From HGM13233 sp900762805 (GTDB lineage Bacteria; Bacillota; Clostridia; Oscillospirales; Ruminococcaceae), in contig CALKMA010000015.1 in NCBI GenBank assembly GCA_937993755.1, positions 13,941 through 77,940 on the forward strand: 64,000 nucleotides of DNA, written 5' to 3'. A model generated the notes under the pieces. The model searched no databases. It had not been told where the DNA came from and saw nothing but the letters and a program-made list of their open reading frames with translations. Positions within the stretch are counted from its first letter, which is position 1. Each line of letters opens with the position of its first letter. The translations under genes were made by a program, and so were the position numbers. Below are positions 37,469 to 46,354 of the stretch, piece after piece.

Positions 37469-38053
37469 TCACGAATAGGTCTTTATGATATTTTCGGCCA
37501 CCTGCCGGCGCGAGAGCCGCCGGTCCATTGCCTGCTTTTCGATATAGCGGTGTGCGTCGGCCTCGGTCATGCGCAGGCATTCAATGAGCAGCCATTTGGC
37601 GCGGTTGACCAGCCGGATCTCCTCGATCTTCTGCTCGACGCTCTCCCACTTTTCCTCCATGCGGCGCATACGCTCGCGCGAGGCGCATATCAGCCGCAGC
37701 GTCTGCTGCACCATCTGAGCCGAGGCCGGCTTGGGCATGACCATAACGCCCGCCTCCATCATTTCGGAGCTGAAATCGTCATACAGGTCGCTCTTGACGA
37801 ACAGCAGCACGCCGGTGCTGCCGGCGGCGCACAGGCCGCTTGCCAGCCGCTTGCCGAATTCGTCGGGCAGCGGCGTGTTGATGAGCACCAGATCGGTTTC
37901 CTCCTCTGCCAGCAGTCGGCGCGCCTCCCCGGCGCTGCGGGCCGTTGTGACCGGCCAGAAGTCGGCCGGCGGGAGCAGCGCGGCCATTGCGTCTATAAAC
38001 TTTTGCGAGGCCGAGACCAGCAGCACGCTGAATGTGCGTTCCCGGAAAACCAT
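37469..38053 (-). CDS. ANTAR domain response regulator
   Basis: 194 residues. Residues 1-125 form a receiver-like domain in which the usual acidic cluster is poorly kept (LLVSASQKF at the first strand where DD is expected). A coiled coil follows (RERMRRMEEKWESVEQKIEEIRLVNRAK), then an ANTAR domain (AKWLLIECLRMTEADAHRYIEKQAMDRRLSRRQVAENII). ANTAR proteins bind paired RNA hairpins and prevent termination. In Clostridia they often sit beside glutamine synthetase genes, as here, so nitrogen control is likely. Confidence 0.87.
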   Translation of the reverse strand: MVFRERTFSVLLVSASQKFIDAMAALLPPADFWPVTTARSAGEARRLLAEEETDLVLINTPLPDEFGKRLASGLCAAGSTGVLLFVKSDLYDDFSSEMMEAGVMVMPKPASAQMVQQTLRLICASRERMRRMEEKWESVEQKIEEIRLVNRAKWLLIECLRMTEADAHRYIEKQAMDRRLSRRQVAENIIKTYS

Positions 38054-38086
38054 GCCGCCCCCTCCTTTCGGCTTATTTGGTGAGGC

Positions 38087-39298
38087 TCAGTGCCCGCAGT
38101 AGGCCGCGATGACCGGCTGGGGCAGGTGGGCGCGGACAAAATCACTGCTCCGCGCCAGCGCGGCGGCCTCCTCCAGCGTGGCGGGCAGGCGGCGGAAGCG
38201 GGCCGTCACCTCGTCGGGCGCGGTGAAAAGATTGAGCTCGGTGCTCTGGGGCAGCGGCAGCCGGTTTTCGATGCCGTGCAGCCCGGCACGGATGAGCAGC
38301 GCAAAGGCAAGGTAGGGGTTGGCCGACGGGTCGGGCGAGCGCAGCTCGGCGCGCTGCGCCTGCTGCGGGGCGGCGGGGATGCGGATGAGCTGCGAGCGGT
38401 TCTCGGTAGACCAGGTGATGTGGCGCGGGGCCTTGCTGCTGCCCAGCCGCTCATAGGAGCCCTTGCAGGGGTTGAAGAAGACGGTCATTTCGGCGATCTT
38501 GTCCATGATGCCGGCGATGACGTGGGGCAGCAGCTCCCGCCCGTCATCGCTTCTGACTGAAATGTTGATGTGGAAGCCGCTGCCGGCCTTGCCGGGCAGG
38601 GGCTTGGGCGAAAAATCGGCGACAAGGCCGCTCCACGCGGCAACGGTCTGCACCACCGACCGGAATGTGATGGCGTTGTCGGCCGCCGACAGCGGGTCAG
38701 AGTAGCGGAAATCGATCTCATTCTGGCCGGGGCCCTCCTCGTGGTGGGCCGTTTCGGGCTGAATGCCCATCTGTGCCAGCGTGACGCAGATCTCCCGGCG
38801 GATGTTCTCGCCCTTGTCGTCGGGCGCGATGTCCATATAGCCGGCCTCGTCGTAGGGCTCGCGCGTGGGGCGGCCCTTTTCGTCGGTCTTGAACAGGTAA
38901 AATTCCATTTCGGCGCCGAAATCAAAGGCGACGCCGGCGCGGGCGGCGTCGGCCGCGGCGGCAGCCAGCAGTGCACGGGAATCGCCGGCCAGCACGCGGC
39001 CGTCGGGATGGGTGACGGTGCAGAACATCCGAATGACGCGCCCCTTGTCCGACCGCCAGGGCAGCGAGGTCAGCGTGGCGGGATCCGGATGCAGGATGAG
39101 GTCGGAGCGCACCTCGCCGCCGAAGCCGGCGATGGCCGAGGCGTCGATGGCGATGCCGTAATCAAAGGCGCGCGGCAGCTCAGTGGGCAGGATGGCAACG
39201 TTTTTCTGCCGGCCGAAAATATCGCAGAAGGCCAGCCGGACAAAACGGACATCCTCCTCTTTCACATATTGCATGACTTCCTCACGGGTGTAGCGCAT
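38087..39298 (-). CDS. Glutamine synthetase family protein (short form)
   Basis: 403 residues from the ATG at 39,298, which follows AAGGAGGTCTTTACC. The beta-grasp domain (RFVRLAFCDIFGRQKNV) and the catalytic blocks FGAEMEFYLF, EEGPGQNEIDFRY, GSGFHINIS and RAELRSPDPSANPYLAFALLI are present. It ends soon after the NPYLA region, about 40 residues earlier than usual GSI-alpha enzymes (near 440), and lacks the common WELERY tail. It may be glutamine synthetase or a related gamma-glutamyl ligase. The ANTAR gene is 33 bases downstream. Confidence 0.82.
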   Translation of the reverse strand: MRYTREEVMQYVKEEDVRFVRLAFCDIFGRQKNVAILPTELPRAFDYGIAIDASAIAGFGGEVRSDLILHPDPATLTSLPWRSDKGRVIRMFCTVTHPDGRVLAGDSRALLAAAAADAARAGVAFDFGAEMEFYLFKTDEKGRPTREPYDEAGYMDIAPDDKGENIRREICVTLAQMGIQPETAHHEEGPGQNEIDFRYSDPLSAADNAITFRSVVQTVAAWSGLVADFSPKPLPGKAGSGFHINISVRSDDGRELLPHVIAGIMDKIAEMTVFFNPCKGSYERLGSSKAPRHITWSTENRSQLIRIPAAPQQAQRAELRSPDPSANPYLAFALLIRAGLHGIENRLPLPQSTELNLFTAPDEVTARFRRLPATLEEAAALARSSDFVRAHLPQPVIAAYCGH

Positions 39299-39567
39299 GG
39301 TAAAGACCTCCTTACAAGGCTTCGGACGGGAACAGGATGGATGAAAACGCGATCGGTGGGAAAAAGGACGGCCAGGCGCCGCGGCGATTGCCGGGCGGCA
39401 GGCCGGATGACGGGAAATATGCGTGCGCCGCCGCGGGGCAATGAGAAGGGACATGGCGGCTCGCCGGCCGTGCTGTCGGCTTCAGATAAAGCATACAACG
39501 TCCGGGGGGCCGGTGTCAACTGTCTTTTTGCTTTTGGGAAGGCTTCTGCCGGAGCTCTGCGTTATGA

Positions 39568-39696
39568 AAAGGCCACATAGCCTTCAGCGTCAAAGACATT
39601 GAAGAGGCATTGAGCGAACTGAAGGGCAAGGGCATTGAGGCCGACGACAGCACCGCCGCTATAATGAGAAGCGACAGATCATCAGCGTATATCTGA
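39568..39696 (+). pseudogene. Relic of a VOC/glyoxalase-like gene
   Basis: A 42-codon open stretch reads GHIAFSVKDIEEALSELKGKGIEADD, matching the second beta-alpha unit of VOC-fold dioxygenase/glyoxalase proteins. It is bounded by stops, has no start codon or ribosome binding site, and the remaining domain is missing, so it is a decayed fragment. Confidence 0.55.
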
Positions 39697-39830
39697 TGCT
39701 GGAATTGTCCGGGTTTGCTGTCCATCTTGTGCGGGAGCGGTGAGAAGCAGAAGATGGCGGAGCCCCTATGTGCCGGAGTACATTTATCGGCGGCGCGTAA
39801 TGGCTGACACAAAAAAGCAATACAAAGGTT

Positions 39831-39875
39831 AAAGCGCCCGATTTTCCCTTAAGGCAAGGGAAAATCGGGCGCTTT
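39831..39875 (-). terminator. Terminator downstream of tRNA-Thr
   Basis: A perfect 17-bp stem (GCGCCCGATTTTCCCTT arm) with a 5-base loop and A/T-rich ends. Read on the minus strand, it starts 6 bases after the tRNA gene. Confidence 0.8.
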
Positions 39876-39880
39876 GCTGG

Positions 39881-39953
39881 AGCTGGTGATGTGACTCGAA
39901 CACACGACCTGCTGATTACGAATCAGCTGCTCTACCGACTGAGCTACACCAGC
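39881..39953 (-). tRNA. tRNA-Thr (anticodon CGT)
   Basis: 73 bases on the minus strand fold as a full cloverleaf: acceptor GCTGGTG/CACCAGC, D arm GCTC...GAGC, anticodon stem GCTGA/TCAGC with loop TTCGTAA (anticodon CGT, reading ACG), and T arm with TTCGAGT loop. The CCA end is not encoded. It stands alone, followed by a strong terminator. Confidence 0.95.
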
Positions 39954-40472
39954 ATATGCGGGGCGGCGCTGCGCTTTCAGGGGCTGTGCCGCGCGGCTTG
40001 AGGGCTGCGGGGGCGGATGACCGGCCGCGGCTCTGAGGCGAGGCACAGAAAAGAGCCGAGCGGTTTCTCCCCGGCTGCCGGCAAACGCAACGAATATATT
40101 TTACTTGCTTGACAGGGTGTTTGTCAAGCGATTTTTGCAAAAAGAATAAAAAGTATCGGGCGGCGGGGAAAGAGCGCGCTGTCCGGGGAAAAGAAGGATT
40201 TCAGCTGCCTGCTGCGGGTAAGGAGCCCTCCGTGCCCAGGACAGCCGTGATTTCGGGCTGAGGGATAGCCGGCGCCGCCGCGGCATACTCAGTCGGCCGG
40301 CGGCCGGAAACACGGGCGGCCCCAAGGCTGCCCCGTCATCGTCAGGCACGCGAAAGCGTCCCGCGCCGCGCGGCTGAGCGGCGCGTTTTGCGGTATCGGC
40401 GCCGCGGCCGGGGGCGGGTCCGCCTGCCGGCTTTCGAATTCCGGGCGGCAAAGATGTCTTCCGGGCCCGCCG
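39954..40472. other. Intergenic region upstream of tRNA-Thr
   Basis: 519 bases, mostly GC-rich, with an AT-rich block around 40,095-40,155 that may contain the tRNA promoter. I find no supported gene. Confidence 0.4.
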
Positions 40473-40691
40473 TCAGATGATAAAGTCCTTTTCCTCTTTT
40501 TTCTGCAGCGTCGGCATATTCTTTGGCTTGCGGCGGATGGGGGAATAGCGGAAGCGCCGGCACTTATAATAAGGGGATACGACGCCCCGCAGGCGGCACA
40601 GGACCATCTCATAGTTATCGGCGTCCTTGCCGTATTCGCAGTACTCACAGGCAGGGGGGATCTTATTGTTAAAATACTTCGATTTCTTCAT
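40473..40691 (-). CDS. Small Cys-containing conserved clostridial protein
   Basis: 72 residues, basic, with CEYCEYG near residues 15-21, a CRLRGVVSPYYKCRRFRYSPIRRKP block and an acidic-aromatic tail. This four-Cys layout (CxxC...C...C) recurs in small uncharacterised proteins of Oscillospirales and suggests a zinc-bound fold (inference). The ATG follows AATGGAGACCTC. It is divergent from murE. The function is unknown. Confidence 0.65.
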   Translation of the reverse strand: MKKSKYFNNKIPPACEYCEYGKDADNYEMVLCRLRGVVSPYYKCRRFRYSPIRRKPKNMPTLQKKEEKDFII

Positions 40692-40779
40692 GAGGTCTCC
40701 ATTGCTTTTGGCTTTCCTATATTATAGCGCTTTTTTGTCGAATAGTAAAGCCCGCGCGGCGCTTTCAGCCGGCGTACTA

Positions 40780-40808
40780 TTGAAATTAAGGGCTGTTTTT
40801 GCTATAAT
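40780..40808 (+). promoter_or_regulatory. Sigma-A promoter for the murE-like gene
   Basis: TTGAAA at 40,780-40,785 and TATAAT at 40,803-40,808 with a 17-base spacer. The start codon is about 115 bases downstream. Confidence 0.7.
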
Positions 40809-40923
40809 CCTTATCAGCAGCCTGCCGCCGCCCGCTGCCGCGGGGTCCCGGCAATGAAAGGCTTTTTGCCTGCTTCCCCATCAATCCCGCTGCCGTGTGC
40901 CGGCAGAGAAAAGAAGGTCATAC

Positions 40924-42399
40924 ATGAAACTGAGCCAGCTTCTGGAAAATATCGAGGGCGTTTACCAGCGCGCGGGCGACGCCGAGATCACCGGCATCTG
41001 CCATGACAGCCGCAGCGTCCGGCCGGGAGACCTGTTTGTCTGCATCAAGGGGGCCTTGTTTGACCCGCACGAGCATGTGGATGATATCGTCCGAAAGGGC
41101 GCCGCGGCGATCGTGGCCGAGCGTGAGATTGACGGCCCGGCCGGCATTCCCGTCTTTATCGCCGCCCACGGGCGCGACGCCTCGGCGCACATTGCCGCCG
41201 CGTGGTACGGCCACCCCGCCCGCTGCATGACCATGATCGGCATCACCGGCTCCAAGGGCAAAACGACGACGGCCTATTTTCTCCGCGCCATGCTGACGGC
41301 CGCCGGCCGCCGTGTCGGCATGATCGGCACCAACGGCGTGTTTATCGGCGATACGGTCATTGAAACGCCCAATACCACCCCCGACCCGATGGATTTTCAG
41401 GGCTATCTCGCCGAAATGGTGCGCATCGGCTGCACCGAGGCGGTCATCGAATGCTCCTCGCAGGGCATCATGCAGTCGCGCGTCGCCGGCGTCGATTTCG
41501 ACTACGGCGTTTTCACCAACATTTCCGATTCCGACCATGTCGGCCCGCCCGAACACAAGGATTTCGCGGAGTATATTTTTTATAAAAGCCGCCTCATCGC
41601 AAACGCGCGCGTCAGCTTTGTCAATGCCGATGATGAACACACCGGCGAGCTGCTGGCGCTGGCCGGACGGACGGCCCACACCTTCGGCTTCGGCGAAAAC
41701 GCCGAGCTGTGGGCGACAGGGCTGACCCAGACCATGAAAACCGGCGCGCCCGGCACTGAATTTCACTGCGAGGGCAGCGTGACCGGCGATTTCTTTGTCA
41801 ATATGCCGGGCGGATTCAATGTTTACAACGCGCTGGCTGCCATTTCGGTCGCCCACGCGCTGGGCGTGCCGCAGCAGGCCATGCAGACGGCCCTCGAAAG
41901 CACCTTTATCAAGGGGCGCATCGAAATGGTCTACCGCTCCGATGCGCTGTCTGTCTGCGTCGATTATTCGCACAACGGCTACAGCATGAAGAACCTGCTT
42001 ACGGCGCTGCGCGAATATCATCCCCGCCGCCTTGTCAGTGTCTTTGGGGCCGACGGCTACCGCGTCCACAAGCGGCGCTACGAAATGGGCGAGGTGAGCG
42101 GCCGATACGCCGATTTCAGCATCATTACAGCCGGGCAGAACCGCTGGGAAAAATTTGAGGATATCTTAGCCGAGATACTGGAGGGCATCCGGAAGACCGG
42201 CGCGCCCTATATCGTCATCCCCGACCGCAAGCAGGCCGTGCGCTATGCCATCGAGCACGCCGAGCCCGGCGACCTTATCGCGCTGATCGGCCTCGGCGGC
42301 AAAAAGCACTACGAGGAAAAGGGCGTGATGTACGATTACCGCGAGGATGTCTACGCCAAAAGCGTGCTGCGCGAGCTGGGCTACCCGGTGGAGGAGTAG
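40924..42399 (+). CDS. MurE-like UDP-MurNAc-tripeptide ligase, divergent
   Basis: 491 residues with the three Mur ligase domains: an N-terminal UDP-binding part (GICHDSRSVRPGDLFVCIKG), an ATPase with GITGSKGKTTTAYFL near residues 110-124 and NTTPDPMDFQGYL, and a C-terminal domain. The canonical amino-acid specificity motif of MurE (DNPR, for meso-DAP) reads GQNR here in TAGQNRWEKFEDIL. The usual DYAHTPDSL reads DYSHNGYSM, and the late GKGHE motif is replaced by GLGGKKHYEEKG. It could be the housekeeping MurE of this lineage or a paralogue. The added amino acid cannot be predicted. Confidence 0.75.
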   Translation: MKLSQLLENIEGVYQRAGDAEITGICHDSRSVRPGDLFVCIKGALFDPHEHVDDIVRKGAAAIVAEREIDGPAGIPVFIAAHGRDASAHIAAAWYGHPARCMTMIGITGSKGKTTTAYFLRAMLTAAGRRVGMIGTNGVFIGDTVIETPNTTPDPMDFQGYLAEMVRIGCTEAVIECSSQGIMQSRVAGVDFDYGVFTNISDSDHVGPPEHKDFAEYIFYKSRLIANARVSFVNADDEHTGELLALAGRTAHTFGFGENAELWATGLTQTMKTGAPGTEFHCEGSVTGDFFVNMPGGFNVYNALAAISVAHALGVPQQAMQTALESTFIKGRIEMVYRSDALSVCVDYSHNGYSMKNLLTALREYHPRRLVSVFGADGYRVHKRRYEMGEVSGRYADFSIITAGQNRWEKFEDILAEILEGIRKTGAPYIVIPDRKQAVRYAIEHAEPGDLIALIGLGGKKHYEEKGVMYDYREDVYAKSVLRELGYPVEE

Positions 42400-42713
42400 A
42401 GCGGCAGTTATCGGACACAGCTTTGATCGTTATGCGGATCGGGCCGCCCGCTCGGCGGGCGCCCCGCCTCTGTTTTTCGGTGTGCGGGAGGCCCTGCGGC
42501 AGACGCCGCGATTTTGGTGCATCGCCTGCCGTAATGTGGGAGACACTGCCGCACTGCGGTGCTTTTGCCGCCGCGGCCGGACATTCGCCGCCCTTCGGTC
42601 AGGCGGCCGCGGGTGCGGCAGCCTGTTTTCGCCCTTTCCCGACGATTTTTTTGCAATTTCAGCCGGAGTATGATATTATATAAGTCTAATGCTATGCAAT
42701 GAGGTGACAAGCT
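42400..42713. other. Intergenic region upstream of the pseudokinase gene
   Basis: 314 bases. The only signal I support is the promoter at its right end (42,651-42,679). Open frames here are GC artefacts. Confidence 0.4.
42651..42679 (+). promoter_or_regulatory. Sigma-A promoter for the PASTA pseudokinase gene
   Basis: TTGCAA at 42,651-42,656 and TATTAT at 42,674-42,679 with a 17-base spacer, 35 bases before the start codon. Confidence 0.65.
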
Positions 42714-44336
42714 ATGGGAAAAACCAGGCTGTGCCTGAGCTGTATGTCCCGCATCGACGCGGACGCGGCATTTTGTCCATACTGTAAATATGACGGATCG
42801 CAGGAAAACGACCCTTACGCGCTGCCCATCGGCTCGCGTGTAGGCGAAAAGTACGTGCTGGGCCGCACCATCGACTGCAACGGCGAGACCATCACCTATG
42901 TCGGCTTTGACCTGACGGCCAAGACGCGGGTGCTCATCCGCGAATTCATGCCGCTGCACGGCTCGGTGCGCGACCCTGAAACGGGCGTCATCACACCCAA
43001 GACGGGCGCCGAGATCCATTTCAAAACGGGGCTTTACGATTTTACCGAGCTTTACGGCGCCCTCCGAGCCATCAACAGTCTGGAGGGGCTGGTCCGCACG
43101 CTCGATGTTGTCTCCTGCAACAGCACGGTCTACGCTGTGCTGGAATACTTCGCGGGCGTGTCCTTCCGCAGCTTTGTCAAGCGGAATACCGGCAAGCTGA
43201 CGGCTGAGCGCTGCATGGAGCTTCTCAGCCCGCTGTTCGACGCGCTGGTCGTCATGCATGACCGCAAGCTGCTGCACTGTGCCGTTTCGCCTGACAGCAT
43301 CAAGCTCAACCGCGATGGGGACGTGAAGATTGGCGGATTTGTAACGCCGTCTACCCGAACGGCCGGCAGCGGCTACCAGCCCATGCTGGTCGATGGCTTT
43401 GCCGCGCCCGAACAGTATGCCGCGAACAGCTTTCTGACCCCGGCGGCCGACGTTTATGCGCTGGCGGCTACGCTCTACTATGCGCTGACCGGCGAGGTGC
43501 CGCCCAGCGCCGAGCAGCGCCGGAAGATGGACACGCTTCACTCGGCCCGCGAGCTTAATCCTGAAGTCCCCGAACAGGTGTCGGCGGCGCTCAATGCCGC
43601 CATGGTGCTCAACCCCAAGCAGCGCACACAGACGCTGCTGGAGCTGAAGGGCAACCTGCTGGGCACGTGCAACTATGAAAATCCGTCGCTGCCGGAGGAG
43701 GAGCCGCCGCAGCCTGAACCGGCCGAAACGCCGGCCCCCGCCGCGCCGGAGCCGCTGGCGGAGGAGGTGGACGGTGAGCCGGAGGGAACGGCAGCCGGCA
43801 CCCCGCGCTTTTACAAGATCGCGGCGCTGATATCGGCCGGCCTGATGCTGGTGATGGGGCTGGTCTATCTGTCATGGCAGTACATCCTTTATACGCGCCA
43901 GATGGCCGAGCCGGATACGACTCCCGCCGAGACCGAGGAGTATTATGTGCGCAGCTTCCTTGGCCAGAAGCCGGAGGAGCTTCAGCTTGACGGCGATTTC
44001 AGCTATCAGCTGGAATATGCCTACTGCACCGACTATGAGGAGGGCGTCATCGGCGCACAGGTGCCGCAGCCCGGCACGAAATATGACAAGGGCAAGAAGG
44101 TGACGCTCAAGATCAGCCTTGGCCCCAACACCGTTGAGGTGCCGGATTTCACCTATGTCATGGCCGAAAACATCGATGCCGTGATGGAGCAGCTTGACGC
44201 CAAGCTGGACTATTCCATTGAGTATCAGTCGAGCGAGACCGCTCCGGCCGGAACGGTCTTTGAACAGAGCGTCAAGGCCGGCACGGAGGTAGACGCCAGC
44301 GTTACACGCATCATTCTGTTTGTGGCGCAGCCCTGA
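42714..44336 (+). CDS. Membrane PASTA protein with zinc ribbon and degenerate kinase domain (predicted pseudokinase)
   Basis: 540 residues. A zinc ribbon (Cys7, Cys10, Cys21, Cys24) precedes a protein kinase-like domain (about 40-310), an acidic Pro-rich linker, one membrane helix (about 368-390) and two PASTA repeats (about 405-470 and 475-540) outside the cell. Catalytic residues are lost: the beta-3 Lys position reads Arg (VLIREF), HRD reads HCA at 188-190, and DFG reads GFV near 208-210. It should bind muropeptides or lipid II through PASTA without phosphorylating. No PP2C phosphatase gene is adjacent. Confidence 0.8.
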   Translation: MGKTRLCLSCMSRIDADAAFCPYCKYDGSQENDPYALPIGSRVGEKYVLGRTIDCNGETITYVGFDLTAKTRVLIREFMPLHGSVRDPETGVITPKTGAEIHFKTGLYDFTELYGALRAINSLEGLVRTLDVVSCNSTVYAVLEYFAGVSFRSFVKRNTGKLTAERCMELLSPLFDALVVMHDRKLLHCAVSPDSIKLNRDGDVKIGGFVTPSTRTAGSGYQPMLVDGFAAPEQYAANSFLTPAADVYALAATLYYALTGEVPPSAEQRRKMDTLHSARELNPEVPEQVSAALNAAMVLNPKQRTQTLLELKGNLLGTCNYENPSLPEEEPPQPEPAETPAPAAPEPLAEEVDGEPEGTAAGTPRFYKIAALISAGLMLVMGLVYLSWQYILYTRQMAEPDTTPAETEEYYVRSFLGQKPEELQLDGDFSYQLEYAYCTDYEEGVIGAQVPQPGTKYDKGKKVTLKISLGPNTVEVPDFTYVMAENIDAVMEQLDAKLDYSIEYQSSETAPAGTVFEQSVKAGTEVDASVTRIILFVAQP

Positions 44337-44917
44337 CATACCGATAAGATGCCCGGCTGAATAAGAAGTAAAAAATCAGGCCGCCGGATGCGAAGGCATC
44401 CGGCGGCCCTTGTGCGCCCTGCGGGAGCGGCGCTGACCGTGTGGAAAGCGGCCGGCGGGTGGTCTACCCGTGTTTTCCCCGCGGGAGCGGCGGGACCCCG
44501 CAGGGCGCCCCATGAGGCGCTTGGCGGCTTTTGCGTGCCAGCAGGGTGAAGGGCAAAGCCATGAGAGAAGCCGAGAGGAGTCCTTGCGGCGGAGCGGACT
44601 GCTGACCCGCCGCGGGAAAAGCGGCGGGTCAGCTGCGCGGGTATTTACCCGTTCGCCACAGGCTTTTCGGCAGCCGACGGCTGCGGCTGTGAGCCTTTTG
44701 CTTCAGCTGATTGCAGGCGCGCGGCGAAAATATCCGGCAGACGCCGGTCGCCGCGCCGCGTTTTTTGCGGCAAGCGGCGGAGCCGGGCAAAATGACGGCC
44801 TTTTGCGCCCTGAAATCCCTGAAAGCAGGATAAATACAAGAATGGTGACACGCCGACCCGGCGCCGCGTAAAGTGGAGCAGACCTGAAAATGGATATGAC
44901 CTGAGGGAAGGTGTACC
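44337..44917. other. Intergenic region between the pseudokinase gene and lysC
   Basis: 581 bases without a supported gene. Two hairpins occur: a perfect 13-bp stem at 44,379-44,408 (GGCCGCCGGATGC arm), a plausible terminator, and another perfect 13-bp stem at 44,601-44,633 (GCTGACCCGCCGC arm) without a T tract. The 280-base stretch before lysC does not contain the lysine riboswitch core as far as I can see. Confidence 0.5.
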
Positions 44918-46129
44918 ATGCAGACTATTGTTGTCAAATTTGGCGGCAGCTCGCTGGCCGACCGCGGCAAGCTGCTGCGGGCAGCCGGTATCATTGCCGA
45001 TATCGCGCGTCGGGGCGATCGGGTGGCGGCTGTCGTGTCGGCGCAGGGCCGCACGACCGACCGGCTCATCGCCCGCATGAAGGAGATCACCGATCACCCG
45101 TCTGAACGGGAGGCCGACCTGCTGCTGTCCACCGGCGAGCTGGCCAGCGCCTCGCTGGTGGCTATGGCGGTGTGCTCGCTGGGGGTACCGGCGGTGGCAC
45201 TGAGCGGCGGCGGAGCCGGCATCCGCACGACGGAGGAGCACGGTGACGCGCGCATTTGCTCGGTTGATACCGGCGCCATCGAGGAGCAGTTCAGCAGGGG
45301 CATGGCCGTTGTGGTGGCCGGCTTTCAGGGGGTGAGCGGTTGCGGCGAGGTGACGACGCTCGGCCGCGGCGGGTCGGATACCACGGCGGTGGCACTGGCG
45401 GCGGCGCTGGGGGCGTCGGTCTGCCGCATCTATACCGATGTAGACGGCGTTTACACGGCCGATCCCAACAAGGTGGCCGGGGCGCGCAAGCTCGGCGAGG
45501 TGGGCAGCGGCGATATGCTGGAGCTGGCCTGCCTCGGCGCCAGGGTGCTGCACGGCCGGTCGGTCGAGCTGGCGCAGAAGTACGGCGTGGCGGTCGAGGT
45601 GCTGTCGAGCCGCAGCGGCGCGCCGGGCACCTTGGTGAGGCCGGGCGTCCGGGAGGGGGTTTCGATCGGCGGCATTGCCAAGGATGGGGATGTGGCGGCC
45701 GTCACCATCAGCGGCATCGAGCCGGGCTGCGCGGCGGCCTGCCGCGTCGTGTCGCTGCTGGCGCAGCGTCATATCCCCATCGACATGGTGCTGCAGTCGC
45801 CGCCGGCGCAGGGGCGGCAGCTGCTGTCGCTGACGGTGCCCATCCGCGAGCTTCAGGCGGCCGTTCGGGCGGCGGAGGAGGCGGTGCGCGGCACCGGGTG
45901 GGAGGTGTCGGTCTGCGAGTCGGCGGCCAAGGTTTCGGTTGTGGGAGCGGGGCTGCGCAGCCGCGGCACAGCCATTGCCAGGCTGCTGGCGGTCCTGATG
46001 GCCGAGGGCATCGAGGTGCGGTCGGTTTCAGGCGGCGAGAGCCGCATCACGGCGCTGGTTGACCGCCGCAGCGCCGACCGCGCGGTCGAGGCCCTGCACG
46101 AGGCGTTTTTTGGGGATGAGGAGGGATAG
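44918..46129 (+). CDS. lysC: Aspartate kinase
   Basis: 403 residues. It begins IVVKFGGSSLAD, with GRGGSDTTAVALAAALGA and YTDVDGVYTADP of the amino-acid kinase domain (residues 1-240) and two C-terminal ACT domains. It catalyses the first step of the aspartate pathway to lysine, methionine and threonine. ACT domains imply feedback control. The ATG follows GAGGGAAGGTGTACC. It is the last gene of the GC-rich core block. Confidence 0.95.
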   Translation: MQTIVVKFGGSSLADRGKLLRAAGIIADIARRGDRVAAVVSAQGRTTDRLIARMKEITDHPSEREADLLLSTGELASASLVAMAVCSLGVPAVALSGGGAGIRTTEEHGDARICSVDTGAIEEQFSRGMAVVVAGFQGVSGCGEVTTLGRGGSDTTAVALAAALGASVCRIYTDVDGVYTADPNKVAGARKLGEVGSGDMLELACLGARVLHGRSVELAQKYGVAVEVLSSRSGAPGTLVRPGVREGVSIGGIAKDGDVAAVTISGIEPGCAAACRVVSLLAQRHIPIDMVLQSPPAQGRQLLSLTVPIRELQAAVRAAEEAVRGTGWEVSVCESAAKVSVVGAGLRSRGTAIARLLAVLMAEGIEVRSVSGGESRITALVDRRSADRAVEALHEAFFGDEEG

Positions 46130-46164
46130 AGGGTCAGAAAAATACAGGGAGACACCCCGCCGAT

Positions 46165-46213
46165 GAACAGCACTCCGTTTGTGATATACCATCTAACAAA
46201 TGGGGTGCTGTTC
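46165..46213. repeat. Long imperfect inverted repeat after lysC
   Basis: Two 18-base arms (46,165-46,182 and 46,196-46,213) match except at two positions that still pair as G-U in RNA, with a 13-base spacer. It sits at the boundary between the core block and the accessory region. It may be a terminator or a mobile-element end. Confidence 0.5.
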
Positions 46214-46354
46214 AAGCTTTAAGGTAATTCTCACAGTTAATTTAGGATCAAGAATGGATTTTCGGAAGCGGTTGCCCTCTATAATATATAACGCCTCAGC
46301 CGCGGAAACAGGCGGCAGTTTTTGCGAATTTTTACAGAGCCGCAGCTGTGCCTG

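Noticed and set aside
44640..44917. Lysine riboswitch upstream of lysC
   Set aside because: Expected from the gene, but I could not find the conserved lysine aptamer core or a terminator directly before the start codon.
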